From the NCBI RefSeq assembly GCF_032452875.1, contig NC_083868.1:101800537-101864536 (forward strand): a stretch of 64,000 nt of DNA, read 5' to 3'. The position numbers and the translations under genes are program-made. Origin of the DNA: Bos javanicus (lineage: Eukaryota > Chordata > Mammalia > Artiodactyla > Bovidae). Shown one piece after another: positions 22,167-34,575 of this stretch (the first letter of the stretch is position 1; every line of letters starts with the position of its first letter). The notes beneath the pieces are model-generated. The model was given only the letters and a program-made list of their open reading frames with translations. It was not told the origin of the DNA and made no database searches.

Positions 22167-22871
22167 TTGAGATTTTGTATCAAGAACTGATGTGGCAGGT
22201 TGGAATTTGCCTTCCAGATAAGCACTATTTTCACACCTCACATAAATGAGAAATGATCACCTCCACAGGTCTCCCTATACCCAGTAAAATGATCTGTAAC
22301 CATGACAGATTCCTGAAAACATTCTATCAAAAAAGAAAAGAATAACGTTGTTTCTAATAGATTAAACTATTAGATTATTAATTTACTAGGGTATTATTAA
22401 TCTAGCAAATTTGCCAACACAGGGTAATTCTAAACTGTGTGTGTGTGTTTGTTGGGATGAAATTAAGGATGAAATTTGTATAATGGACTTTTGAAAACTG
22501 ATACCCTGTATCTATTGCTTATTGTCCCTGAGATTTTGAAAAGTAACAACTGTTTAATTAAAGAAAAAATCTGAGCACAGGAGTAACTATATAATTAATT
22601 GTTATTTGTTACATTTCAGGAAAGTAAAGGAGCTCTGCAGAACCTGATGGAGGTCTTCATTATTCTATGAGGCAAAATTGTAGTCGGTAGCAAATTCTGA
22701 CCACCACTGAGTATTGATGTACTACCTGTGAATGACTTGCTTGTACTGAGTTGCATTCCATAGTGCTTTTGTATGAAATATATCCAATACTTCGTGGTTC
22801 AATCCAAAGCCATAAAATCCTAGAACAAAATATTTTCTATTAAACATTCTGGATTCAGTGAAAGCAGATTT
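22167..22871. other. Unassigned DNA
   Basis: No gene or repeat recognised. A short TG run sits near 22436-22450. Confidence 0.5.
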
Positions 22872-24247
22872 ACAGGAAGACTGGAAAAGGTAAGTTTTCA
22901 TTCCAATCCCAAAGAAAGGCAATGCCAAAGAATGCTCAAACTACCACACAATTGCACTCACCTCACACGCTAGTAAAGTAATGCTCAAAATTCTCCAAGC
23001 CAGGCTTCAACAATACATGAACCATGAACTTCCAGATGTTCAAGCTGGTTTTAGAAAAGGCAGAGGAACCAGAGATCAAATTGCCAACATTCACTGGATC
23101 ATCAAAAAAGCAAGAGAGTTCCAGAAAAGCATATATTTCTGCTTTATTGACCATGCCAAAGCCTTTGACTGTGTGGATCGCAATAACCTGTGGAAAATTA
23201 TGAAAGAGATGGGAACACCAGACCACCTGACCTGCCTCTTGAGAAATTTGTATGCAAGACAGGAGTCAGGAAGCAACAGTTAGAACTGGACATGGAACAA
23301 CAGGCTGGTTCCAAAAAGGAAAAGGAGTATGTCAAGGCTATATATTGTTACCATGTTTATTGAACTTATAGGTAGAGTACATCATCAGAAACACTAGGCT
23401 GGAAGAAGCACAGCTGGAATCAAGATTGCTGGGAGAAATATCAATAACCTCAGATATGCAGATGACACCACCCTTATGGCAGAAAGCGAAGAACTAAAGG
23501 GCCTCTTGATGAAAGTGAAAGAGGAGAGTTGAGAAGTTGGCTTAAAGCTCAACATTCAGAAAACTAAGATCACGGCATCTGGTCCCATCACTTCATGACA
23601 AATAGATAGGGAAACAGTGGAAACAGTGGCAGACTTTATTTTGGGGGGCTCCAAAGTCACTGCAGATGGTGATTGCAGCCATGAAATTAAAAGACACTTA
23701 CTCCTTGGAAGGAAAGTTATGACCAACCTAGACAGCATATTAAAAAGCAGAGACATTACTTTGCCAACAAAGGTCTGTCTAGTCAAGGCTATGGTTTTTC
23801 CAGTAGTCATGTATGGATGTGAGAGTTGGACTGTAAAGAAAGCTGAGCACTGAAGAATTGATGCTTTTGAACTGTGGTGTTGGAGAAGACTCTTGAGAAT
23901 CCCTTGGACTGCAAGGAGATCCAACCAGTCCATTCTGAAGGAGATCAGTCCTGGGTGTTCACTGGAAGGACTGATGTTGAAGATGAAACTCCAGTACTTT
24001 GGCCACCTGATGCGAAGAGCTGACTCGTTTGAAAAGACACTGATGCTGGGAAATATTGAGGGCAGGAGGAGAAGGGGATGACAGAGGATGAGATGATTGG
24101 ATAGCATCATTGACTCAATGGACATGAGTTTGGGTAGACTCTAGAGTTGGTGATGGACAGCGAAGCCTGGCATGCTCTAGTCCGTGGGGTTGCAAAGAGT
24201 TGGACATGACTGACCAATTGACCTGAAGTGAACTGAATTGAACTGAA
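22872..24247 (+). mobile_element. BovB LINE, 5'-truncated
   Basis: Sense BovB from the RT fingers to the tail, about 1.37 kb. Frame 22981-23283 encodes VQAGFRKGRGTRDQIANI and motif A with Y changed to H (FIDHAKAFDCVD). The catalytic YADD codons are intact near 23452-23466, but in a different frame. Later frames 23617-23853 and 23893-24081 hold the C-terminal part. Confidence 0.94.
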
Positions 24248-24614
24248 ATCTTAGAAAAGATTGACTAACCTTCAAAATCAATGGCATTCAAACAGGATGC
24301 ACATTTTCACACACAGATGATACATAAAAAAGAAATGCTGCTTTCTTAAAATTAATTTTTAAACACTAAGAAACCCTGAGAGTATGATTCAATACTTGAT
24401 GCGCCCCTCAGTGTAGAAAAGTAGGCCCAGCAAATACTCTATGTCTCTTGCTATTGAGTATCATCACATTCTATTGTGACATGGCCAATGACAGATTATT
24501 CCAATGAAAATGCAAAAGCCCCAAGACTCACACAATATAATAATTAACCACAGGGAAATTCCTTCTCAACTAAAGTTTATGCAGCAATTCCTGAAAGTAC
24601 AATACTTCATCCTG
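24248..24614. other. Unassigned DNA
   Basis: Nothing recognised between two BovB segments. Confidence 0.5.
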
Positions 24615-24763
24615 TCAGTTCAGTTCAGTTCAGTCACTCAGTTGTGAACAATTCTTTGCAACCCCATGGACTGCAGCACACCAGGCCTCCCTGTCCATCA
24701 CCACCTCCTGGAGTTTGCTGAAACTCATGTCCATTGAGTCAGTGATGCCTTCCGACCATCCAT
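24615..24763 (-). mobile_element. BovB LINE 3' end, short, antisense
   Basis: Only the antisense tail and about 130 bases of the 3' region are present ('caggcctccctgtccatcac'). Confidence 0.9.
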
Positions 24764-26624
24764 CGTAGACACAGTTTTACTTTATGTAGACCTCTCATCT
24801 TTCAAAATATTTTGTCTTAGTAATATTACAGTATCTCTCAATGGCTCAAAGTGCTGCATTAATCTTTCTAAGCAACATTATATTCCCATGTAGTGAATTT
24901 AACACAGATCTACACAAAATTCTTCTACAGTGATGACAGAACTGTGTCCACAGAAATGTCAAAGATGCTTTAAATGCAAATATTATTATAAGCAAAGTAT
25001 CAGCTACGAAAAATAATATGTGTATTACATTAAATTACACTTTTAATCCTATAACAACTTAATGCTATTATTGCATTTCATGATAAATTATTATATTGTT
25101 AACTTTAAATATGCCCTAAATGCTGAAAGTATATAAAATTGTAATAACCATCATCGAAAAAGTTTTAAGTGTTTTTAAGTACATGATAAGAGTTATTAAA
25201 ATTGATTATTTCTTCTTCTATAATATTTTAAAATTGTTTTACTCAAAATATTTTCTAAACAGTTAATTTACAGTAATTAATTCATATTGACCACACTGAT
25301 AGTCACATTTGCCCTACCATGTTCATCTTAAGATTTTTACACTAGTAAATTATTGTCTTAAATTTATATCCTTAAGCATAAACTTTCTGGTCACTAGTCA
25401 CACAGAGAAATTGAGGCAAAATATTTAACATACAGCATCAATTATAATGTAATCCTCAATTGAATACATCTACACTGTCTACAGTGAATGTTACTTAGTT
25501 AATATGTGACACAGTACAGGAAACCAACTTATACATTTCACAATTAAAAGTTAAAGGTTATACAATTAAAAATCAAGATAAACTGCATACTTGCTAATAG
25601 AGACTAAACTTTTATTTTTAATTTAAATTTAAACAAATATTTGACATTTATAAGAGTTGCCCCTTTAAGAATTGCCAAAAAGAAGAGAAAATTTCAAAAT
25701 CCTATCAGCCCGATTACCACTCCTGTTACCCTACGAATCACCCAGTCCTTACCAACACTGACCTTGGACATGGGAGTTTCTTGGATTATATGATGTAGTG
25801 TTATTTCTGTGCTTAAGTGTAAAATCACAGGTAAGTCTATATTAATTATGTGAGTAGCAGTTTCCCATTCTGGTGATTCAATCTTTCAGTTCAATTTCAA
25901 ATGTTTGCTTTTTTCTGAGTTGTAAAAGTAGTCTTCTTCCTTTCAAACTGTTCAACATGAGCTTTTAAATCCACAAACACAAATTTCCCTAAAGGACTTT
26001 TATTCTTATATTAAATCACATCTAGAAACTACAAATGTCAAAATTATTTCTACTCTGCTGAATCAGCTAAAGAACAAAATTACATTTTGAAGACAGAACA
26101 TTAAAATGATTTATTTTTCTCTTCAAGCATTTGAAGTACCTTAAAGATATGTTGAATATATATTCAGTAGATTCAACAAGTTTTACAAAATCTAATTTAC
26201 TCTTTAAACCTTCCTAGCACAATGAACTGATAAGTCATATACTTTTCATTTTCTTAATTTAATGCTCTTGAAATATACACATACAATACTTTCAGAAAGT
26301 TGACTTTCAAACAGTAATCTTGGCAAAGGGTAATCAAACTTTATTTTCCTAAACAATGAAGTTTATATGAACATTTGAAGTCCAGTTGAGATGTCTTGGC
26401 AATTCTGATTGTAATTTAACAACTGTAATTACTCCAGATCTTATGATAATATCTCTTTGTGAATTAGAATTAGATACTGTAAACCCAACTGTAATACAAG
26501 CAAACTATATTATACAAGATGTTCTGTCTTCTTAGGTTGTGTTTAAGTATAATATCAGTTTTGTAGATGAAATATTCCAACCTCACTAGTACATAGAACA
26601 TCACTTCTCAAGCTATACTGGTTA
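24764..26624. other. Long unassigned AT-rich stretch
   Basis: About 1.9 kb with no recognised repeat, no frame of note and no RNA signal. It is the largest repeat-poor interval in the first half of the window. Confidence 0.5.
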
Positions 26625-26735
26625 TAAAGACCATCCTGGGATGTGTTAAATTGGAAAGAAAAAAAAAGATTCTGTAGGTTTGGGTTCTAACCTGAGAGTC
26701 TGCATTTATAACAAGCTCCCAGCTGATGCATTATT
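26625..26735 (+). mobile_element. MER5-like DNA transposon remnant
   Basis: Phrases such as 'tctgtaggtttggg', 'ctgagagtctgcatttataacaagctcccag' split over several words, and 'ctgatgc' follow the MER5A order. It is highly diverged. Confidence 0.6.
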
Positions 26736-27071
26736 ATATACTGACAAATCTAATCAATATTTCTTGTTTCTCTAGATTGATGCTCCATTTCCAGTGTCCT
26801 TGTCCCTCCACCACACTTACAGCTGGAGAAAGAGAATCTGAGAAGCATTTTTAAAATGCCTTAGAATCTGAAAAATGGTGGAAATAAGGAAAAATTCAAA
26901 AGTAATTAAAATAAATACAGTGTTTCCTCAGCCATTTTCTATCCTGTGACTCTCTGAATTATGAGTTTCAAATTTCTACCTTTTATTCTGGTTTCTGAGT
27001 ATAGAAAACCTCTCCCAATCCAAATCTATAATATTGAATATCCATAATACTGAAGATTCTTCCCATAGTAT

Positions 27072-27585
27072 TTGTTAACTATAGTTGTGTAGCAGAGTTC
27101 CCCAAATTTCATTGTTTAAAATAAAACATATTTATTATCTCACAGTTCTTTAAGGTCAGGAATTTGTGTAGTGCTTAGCTCAGTGGTTCTGGCTTAGCAT
27201 CTCTCAAAAACTGCACTCTGGGGCTGCAGTCATTTCAAAACTCGACTGGGGAAACATTCCTTCCAAACTCATTTATGTGGCTGTTGGCAACTTCAGGTCC
27301 TCACTGGCTCTTGGCTGAAATAATCAGTTATTTTTGCCATATGAGCACTTCACAACATGGCATCTGGATTCCCTCAGAGTAAGTGAACGAGAGTGCAATA
27401 GAGGGCACCCCAACAGTCCTTTGGTAAACTAACCTCAGAAGCGACAAACGAACACTTCTGCCTTATTCTGTTCATTAGAAGCAAGTCAATTAATCAGCCA
27501 CACTCAAGGGGAAAGAAATACACAGATACAAATATTAGGACATTGAAATCATTGTGGGTCATGTTGGAGGCCTCTGCTAATACCC
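27072..27585 (+). repeat. Old eutherian interspersed repeat
   Basis: The order 'tttattatctcacagttctt', 'ggggctgcagtcattt', 'cactcaagggg' and 'cattgtgggtcatgttggaggc' matches a common mammalian repeat I recognise but cannot name. It is heavily mutated. Confidence 0.55.
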
Positions 27586-27644
27586 ATATTTCAAAAAATG
27601 AGTTCTTATTCCATTCTTCAATTAAATAGAGCTGAAATGGAAAA

Positions 27645-29136
27645 TTACCTAATTTATTGAGTTTCTATTATGTGCTGTACTTAGACTCTAGTGAAACGGT
27701 AGCAATACCTGTAGCTTTCATTACAGAGAGGGGGGAATAGAAAAATCAGAAACAGACAATATGTGTCATAAAGAAAAAATAATAAAACAGTGATAAAATA
27801 AAATGGCTGATAGAGTGAGTGGCTAATTATTTTAACTAGTCAGGAAAAGTTTATTTGTGGAAGTACTTCTGAGATATAATTGAATAGTAAAAAGGAAGTA
27901 GCCTTATATTCTCATAGAAACAGGCACATTGTTGGGAGCAGAATATTGCAAGCAAAGGGAAGAATAATGGAAAAGATTCAAGGATAGGGAGACCCTTGAC
28001 AATTAGGAAAATTATGGGATGTCCTGGAGACACGTGAATTTAAAGGACCAGATCATATATAATCTTGTAGGCCATGGGAAAGATTTGGACTTAGTGAACT
28101 GAGTCTTTTAAGTTTTCCAACTTCTAAGTGGTTGCATATCAATATATATATTTTTAAAGACCATTTTAAGCTACTTGTGGAAAATGTGCTAAATAGAGGG
28201 AAATGTGGCCATGGAAGAAAAGGTACTGATTTCAGTGTTCCAGAAAAGAATTGGTGGCAACTTGAACTGAGGTCTGGAGAAGGCAATGGCACCCCACTCC
28301 AGTACTCTTGCCTGGAAAATCCCATGGACGGAGGAGCCTGGTAGTCTGCAGTCCATGGGGTCGCTAAGAGTCAGACACCACTGAGCGACTTCACTTTCCC
28401 TTTTCACTTTCATGCATTGGAGAAGGAAATGGCAACCCACTCCAGTGTTCTTGCCTGGAGAATCCCAGAGACAGGGGAGCCTGGTGGGCTGACGTCTATG
28501 GGGTCGCACAGAGTTGGACACAAATGAAGCGACTTAGCAGTGAACTGAGGTCATGCATACAGCTAACAACACAGATGGACACAAGATAGATTTTTAAGGT
28601 AAGGCAGGAAGTCTTTTGTAATGAATTCTATCTGGAGAGATGTAGTGAACTTATTATATTTTAGCCTCCATAACCCTTAAACATATTTCTATATACTTTA
28701 AAAAATTTGTCAATCATGAGTCCCCTCTACTTAAAAATGTCTGAAAGTATACTTCCTACCCCTCTTTGAAGGTGAAGTTCAGACACGTGAACTTCTGGCA
28801 ATCAGATATACAGAAGACAGACTGGTATAGGGAGCAAAATCTGAGCTAGGAGGTACCAATGTTTTATCCAAAAACGCAAGAGAAGAGAATGTTTCCAGAA
28901 GTAAGGAAGATTCAACTATGCTAAATGCTGCTAGGAGGTTCAAGTATAGAGGACAAAGATGTGAATAGAAGTTCTTTTGGCAACCAAAAAGTCATCAGAG
29001 GTAAGGGAAGTATAATTTGAAAATTTATTTGAGCTAGATATGGCATAGATGAAGTATTAGGAAGAAGAAATAGCAACCTTAAAGAGATTTTTATTCTTAC
29101 TTTAAAATTTTAATCGATGAGAACAACTGACCTGAG
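27645..29136 (-). mobile_element. L2 LINE, antisense, first copy
   Basis: Antisense L2 3' end ('tattatgtgctgtac') near 27665. Internal L2 phrases follow near 27990-28080 ('ttgtaggccatgggaaag'), and a more 5' region is at 28900-29000 ('aaatgctgctaggaggtt'). A BOV-A2 interrupts it at 28275-28540 and an L1 follows. Confidence 0.65.
28275..28540 (+). mobile_element. BOV-A2 SINE
   Basis: Two BovA monomers with the usual linker, ending in 'gacttagcag'. A perfect 12-bp TSD, tgaactgaggtc, lies at 28263-28274 and 28541-28552. Confidence 0.97.
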
Positions 29137-29140
29137 CATT

Positions 29141-29768
29141 GCTATCGAATTTTTTAAATTAAAGTATAGTTGAAACACAATGTTAGTTTCTGGTGTATAG
29201 TAATATGATTCAGTTTTAATATATATACATATGTTTTCATATTCTTTCCATCTGATTTATTAAAGAATATTTAATACAGTTCCCTGTGCTATACACTAAG
29301 ACCTTTTTATTTATCTATTTTTATATATAGAAGTTTGTATTTGCTAACCCAAATACCTAATTTATTCTTCCCCCAACCTTTCCCCTTTGGTAACCACAAG
29401 TTTGTTTTCTAAGTTTATGTGTCTGTTTCTATTTTGTGTATAAGTTCATTTGTGGTCATATTTTAGATTCCAAATATAAGTGATATCATATGGTATTTGT
29501 CTTTCTCTTCCTAACTTACTTCACTTAGTATAATAATTTTTAGGTACACCTATATGCACAAATGGCATTATTTCATTCTTTTTTAATTAATGAGTAGTAT
29601 TCCATCTTCTTTATCCATTCCTCTGTCAATGGACATTTGGGTTGCTTCCATGTCTTGGCTAATGTAAACAGTGGTGCAAAGAACACTGGGGTGCAAATAT
29701 CCTTTCAGTTTATGTTTTTCTTTGGGTATATGCCCAGGGGTGGGTTTGTTGGATCATATGATAACTTT
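29141..29768 (-). mobile_element. L1 3' end, artiodactyl type, antisense
   Basis: Antisense L1 3' UTR and ORF2 end: 'aaagtatagttgaaacaca', 'gttccctgtgctatacac', 'gggttgcttccatgtc', 'gggtatatgcccagggg'. No TSD was identified. Confidence 0.88.
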
Positions 29769-29924
29769 ATTATTTATTATTAAAAATAATAAACAATAGC
29801 TTTTTAAGTAAAATATTGATGTATTGTTTACTAAAGAGAAGAATAATGCAGACAATTTTAGATAAGGTAGCCAAGGTAGTTCTCACTGGAAAAAAAAACA
29901 CAAAACTAAATTTCAATAAAGATC

Positions 29925-30965
29925 TGAAAAAAGATAGAAACTACATCATGTAGAAAGATATCTGAGGAAAGAACTTTCCAGAAGAGGCAGCAGCAAGTGC
30001 AAGTTTCCTAACTTCAAGAGTATGCCTGATGTTTGAGGAATGGCATGGTCAATGGAGCTGAGGTCAAGTAAATAAGAGCCAGGAGAAAACATCTGAGATA
30101 TAACAGGAAGCCAGATCTTGAGTTTGGTAGATTATACAAGGGTTTTAATTTCTATTTAGAATGGGAAGAGAGGCCAATGGAGGATATTGAGCAGAATAGT
30201 ATAATTTCAAGATATTTTAAAGGCAAAGTTGATGTATCAAGTATAGACCGTGAGAAAAAGGAGTAAAGTATGATGTATGGGTTTATGTTTAAGTACCAGA
30301 GTAATGGAGTTGTCATTTATTGAGATGTGAAAACTGAGAGTAGATCTCTTTGGGACAAATGCTATGAGATAAGTTTTGAGTCCACTATGCTAAGATGCCT
30401 ATTAGACATTTAATTGTAGATATTGATTAGGCAGTTCTATATAGAAGTCTATAGTTCAAAGAAAATGTCTTGAATTTAGAGCCATTAGCAGACAATCTTG
30501 TGAAATTGGATGATTAAGATATTATAAAGGATTCCAAGGCCTAAGTCCTGAAAAATATGTGCATAGAAAATGAAGAGAAGTCAACAAATGAGACTCAAAA
30601 GGAGTAATCAGAGAGGCAGAAGGAAAATGAGGACACAGTGATGTCCTAGAAACCCAGTGACGGTTTAGTCATGAGTTATACAGGGTGGATGGACAGGGGG
30701 TCAAATGAAGCCAACATTTCAAAACAGAGATGGCATATAATTGTACCAAATGTTGTTGATGGGCCAAGTTAATGAGAGTTGAGAATTAACCACTGCTTTC
30801 AGCAAAGAGGATGTCATCCGTGACCTTAAAAGAGCATTTGTAATGTATTTTTGGGAAAAAATATCTGACTGGAGTGTTTTAAAGAGAGAATTATAAGAGA
30901 GAAATTGGAGCTAATGAGAAGAGACTACTCATAGTTTAAAGAAATATCTCTTGGTAGGAAAAAAT
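29925..30965 (-). mobile_element. L2 LINE, antisense, second copy
   Basis: Antisense L2 phrases in order: 'gaggcagcagcaagtgcaag', 'gaggccaatggaggatattg', 'atgcctattagacattta', 'taggcagttctatatag', and near 30790 'aaccactgctttcagcaaag'. Since these restart nearer the L2 3' end than the previous copy's last match, this is a separate insertion. Confidence 0.72.
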
Positions 30966-31154
30966 GTGGCGAAACCTGGAGAAAAATGTGACATCAGTGT
31001 GAATTTTTAATAAGGAAACATTAAAAAAATTGTATGCTAATAAAAAAGACCCGGGAAATCATGGCTTTCCCCCCAACTTTCTGACCGTATCTTCTGTCTG
31101 CTTGTTTGTTCCCTATGTCAACTGCCTGACTTCTAAATATTGAAGTGGCCCAAG

Positions 31155-32425
31155 CGTCAGTCCTTCAGTCACTTTTCTTTCACCTTCTAACTAATTTTCT
31201 AGATGATCTGCTTCAGACTCATGATATCTATATGATGATAGCTCCCAAATTTATATTTCCAACCTACTCTCTTACCTGAACTCTAGACTCATGTATAATT
31301 TGGTTTCAATATCACTACTTGGATGTTTAAACAAAAACTTCAAACATAGCATGTCTAAAATGGAACACCTAATTCACCTCTACCTTTGCCCTGGACAACT
31401 CCTGACCAAGTTGTACCTTCCATTGTCTTCTTCCCATTATTTAAATAGTTATTAATTATTTAAAAATAATTAATTCCTTTCAACTACATACTTGGAATTA
31501 TCCTTGAAGTATTTTTCTTAACCTTCATTCAAATCACCAGTGAATGAATCCTGTGCTATTTTCAGTACTATGTTTTACTATGTAAAACAATTCCAGTCAC
31601 TTCCTTACTACAGCTAACCTTGGTTCAAAGCACTATTTCTAACTCCATTATTATAATAACCTCTAACTGGGCTCACTTTTATTTGCTCTCAACTCATTTA
31701 CAAGCAATTCTCAGCCAAGAGCCAAAATAATCCTATTAACTTATGTCATATTTTCCCCCTACTTTAAACCCCCCTAATGGCAACCCATGTTTCTCAGAAT
31801 AAAAACTAAATAACTTGAAAAGACCTGAAATACTTTCCAGAATTCTACTGCTCCTCTACTATTTTTCTCCTACGATTCTCCCCCTACCCACACTGGTCTC
31901 CTTACTGATGTTGAAACATTCCACACATGCACACAACACCAGACCCTTGCATTTGCTATTTCCTTATCCTATAATTGGAGAAGGAAATGGCACCCCACTC
32001 CAGTATTCTTGCCTGGAGAATCCCATGGACGGAGGAGCCTGAAGGCTATAGTCCATGGGGTCTCAAAGAGCAGGACATGACTGAGCGACTTCACTTTATC
32101 CTACAATATTCTTTAATCATATATCTATATGGCTTGTTTCTATACTTCCTTTGGCTCATTGCTCAAATGCTACCTTAGTTAGATCTTTCCCTAACTACCC
32201 TACATAAAATAGTACCCCTCCTTCTTTGGACATTTCATTTCCCCTGCTTCGATTTTTTCCACAGCATTTCTCACTGTCTAAACCTTTATATATTTATTTC
32301 CTTAAAAAAAAAAAAATTCCCATTTTAGGATGGAGATTCTATTTTCTCCTGTTCTCTCTTATATGCTCATGCTTAGAACAGAGCCTGACTCAGAGTAGGA
32401 ACTCAATAAATAATCGTTGAATAAA
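31155..32425 (+). mobile_element. L2 LINE, sense, long copy
   Basis: An unusually long L2 (about 1.15 kb without the SINE). It matches the L2 ORF2 C-terminal coding region and 3' UTR in order: 'tgatgatagctcccaaattt', 'cacttggatgt'-like, 'ataacctctaactgggctc', 'cccacactggtctcctt', 'ttgctcaaatgctacctta', and the 3' end 'actcaataaataatcgttga' at about 32400. A BovA monomer interrupts it at 31976-32095. The ORF is not intact. Confidence 0.85.
31976..32095 (+). mobile_element. BovA monomer SINE, nested in L2
   Basis: A single BovA unit ('tggagaaggaaatggcaccc' to 'gcgacttcac'). TSD ttatccta[T/C]aat, 12 bp, at 31964-31975 and 32096-32107. Confidence 0.93.
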
Positions 32426-33109
32426 TGAATCTCCTCAAACACTGTTCCCATTACATTATTTGAAAGTTGGCTTGCTAAGTAGCTTGTTGATAAAGACAAT
32501 GACTATATTCATGACTATCATTTTTGACTGTTCTGCTTCTTTTGGCACAGGTTTTGATCTTTCATTTTTGAAAGTCTCTCCTTCCCACTCCTGGTATTCC
32601 TCAAAGCTTTCTTTTACCCACCATTCCCAGTTGTTTTGGAAGGTTTTAATTTTCTTAGCCAGTCTATTTAATATTCATCCTCTTTTTCAGGATTCTATTC
32701 TTAACTCTCATAATTTCCTACTTTGCCTAGCTGAACTCAATACTCTCTAATTTCAATGGGGTCAAAACGATTGCTTGGAACATTTTTAACCCTGCCTTAA
32801 CTTCCCCCTCTACAATTCTGTTCAGTGAAAATTTACTTCCTTTTTCTTGTGCTCCTCAACAGCCTGTCACCCTTATTTTACACAGACAATTTCTGTTTCA
32901 CAAAGAATATAAGTGACTCTCAACATGAAATCTTTTACTTATAAACATATACTTCTGTATACAACTGTACTTTTTTGCCTAAATTTTTGAAGGGGAATTG
33001 TTCTTTTAGTCCAAACCTACATTCCAAACTTGGTCTTAAATTATCTACTCTTTCATCTTCTATAAAATACTAATTCTTCAATTTTACACTCTCCTTTTTG
33101 ATAATCTCT
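32426..33109. other. Unassigned DNA
   Basis: No gene or repeat recognised. The plus frame 32460-32750 (96 codons) is Ser/Leu/Phe-rich with no domain and no supporting signals. Confidence 0.45.
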
Positions 33110-33120
33110 GTTCTTATATT

Positions 33121-33387
33121 TGGAGAAGGCAATAGCACCCCACTCCAGTACTCTTGCCTGGAAAATCCATGGACAGAGGAGCCTGGTAGGCTGCAGTCCA
33201 TGGGGTCGAGAAGAGTCGGGAATGACTGAGCGACTTCACTTTTACTTTTCACTTTCATGCATTGGAGAAGGAAATGGCAACCCACTCCAGTGTTCTTGCC
33301 TGGAGAATCCCAGGGACGGGGAAGCCTGGTGGGCTGCCATCTCTGGGGTCACACAGAGTCGGACACGACTGAAGCGACTTAGCAGCA
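33121..33387 (+). mobile_element. BOV-A2 SINE
   Basis: Complete BovA dimer ending in agcagca. TSD gttcttatatt, 11 bp and perfect, at 33110-33120 and 33388-33398. Confidence 0.97.
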
Positions 33388-33398
33388 GTTCTTATATT

Positions 33399-33656
33399 AA
33401 AGTTATAAATAAAATAAATTCTTTACTATGTTAACTCAGTTCCATATCATTCTGTAACCATTGTCATATCCTCTTTTCTTACATCGAAACAAGCTCCCTA
33501 AAGGACTATTTCCTGTGATCTTTTTAATGGTTTATCCCATACATTTCTCCACTGAAAATTCCTTTACTGAGGTGAAAAACAAATTCCCAACTTATCTCAA
33601 TGAACACACATAGGAAGGGAAAGCTCCTTTCAACAAATAAATATTTTACTCCCATG
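33399..33656. other. Unassigned DNA
   Basis: Nothing recognised. Confidence 0.45.
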
Positions 33657-34085
33657 TTCAATGCAGTGTTATTCACACTAGACAAGATGTGGATGCAAAC
33701 TAAATATCCATCAGTGGATTAATGGATAAAGAGAATGTAATACATACATACAATGAAATATGATTTAATCTTAAAAAAGAAGGAAAAAAAGGAAATTTTG
33801 TCATATGTTACAATATAGATGAAACTTGAAGATATTCTGCTAAGTGAAATGTCAGTCCCAAGACAAAACTGCATGATTCTACATATATGAGGTATCTAAA
33901 GTAGTTGAACTCTTAAAAGCAGAGAGTTGCCAGAAAGTGGGGTTGTGCAAAGGACACAGGGTTTTAATTCTGCAAGATGAAAAAGTTCTAGAAATTTGTT
34001 GCACAGCCATGTGCATATAGTTAACACTACTGTACTGTACACTTAATAAGACAGCAAATGTTATGTTATTTTTTACCATAATAAA
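33657..34085 (+). mobile_element. Old L1M 3' end
   Basis: Follows the L1M 3' order: 'gtgttattcacactagacaa', 'tatccatcagtggattaatg', 'gatgaaacttgaagatattc', 'gaaaaagttctagaaat', 'ctgtactgtacacttaat', ending with 'ttttaccataataaaat'. Confidence 0.88.
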
Positions 34086-34167
34086 ATAATAACAACAAAA
34101 ACAAAACTAAGAAAATCAACTCCTATATTGTTTGTTAATAGAGTATCTGACTCAACTCTTGTTGATG

Positions 34168-34240
34168 TATGGCAAAACCAATACAATATTGTAAAGTAAT
34201 TAGCCTCTAATTAAAATAAATAAATTTAAATTAAAAAAAA
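34168..34240 (+). mobile_element. Bovine L1 3' tail, very short
   Basis: 'ggcaaaaccaatacaatatt' and 'gtaattagcctctaattaaa' plus an A-rich tail match the L1 3' UTR end of the kind seen in antisense at 19690-19740. Confidence 0.8.
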
Positions 34241-34272
34241 AACTGGAAATAGATGCATCTATAAAGGCGTAT

Positions 34273-34441
34273 TAGGGGATTTCCCTGGTAGTCCAGGTTA
34301 AGACTCCATATTCCTAATGCAGGGGTCCAGGTTCATTTCCTGATCAGAGACTGGATCTTGCACACTACAAGGAAGATTGGAGATCTGGTAGTGCTGCAGC
34401 TAAGACCCAACACAGCCAAGTAAATTAAAAAAAAAAAAAAA
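34273..34441 (+). mobile_element. CHR-2 type tRNA-derived SINE
   Basis: Starts 'gggatttccctggtagtcca' and has 'taatgcaggggtccaggttc' and 'ctgatcagagactggatct'. It ends in an A15 tail. Related copies are at 48739 and 54377. Confidence 0.88.
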
Positions 34442-34575
34442 ACTTTTTAAAATGACATATTAGTATATGATTGCAGGTATGTAAATGGAGAGCTTTTGGT
34501 ATAAAGACAAATGTGTCATTAATTAGTATCAGTTTTGTTTTGTATATTTCTTAAAATTGATGAACCACCCTTGAT

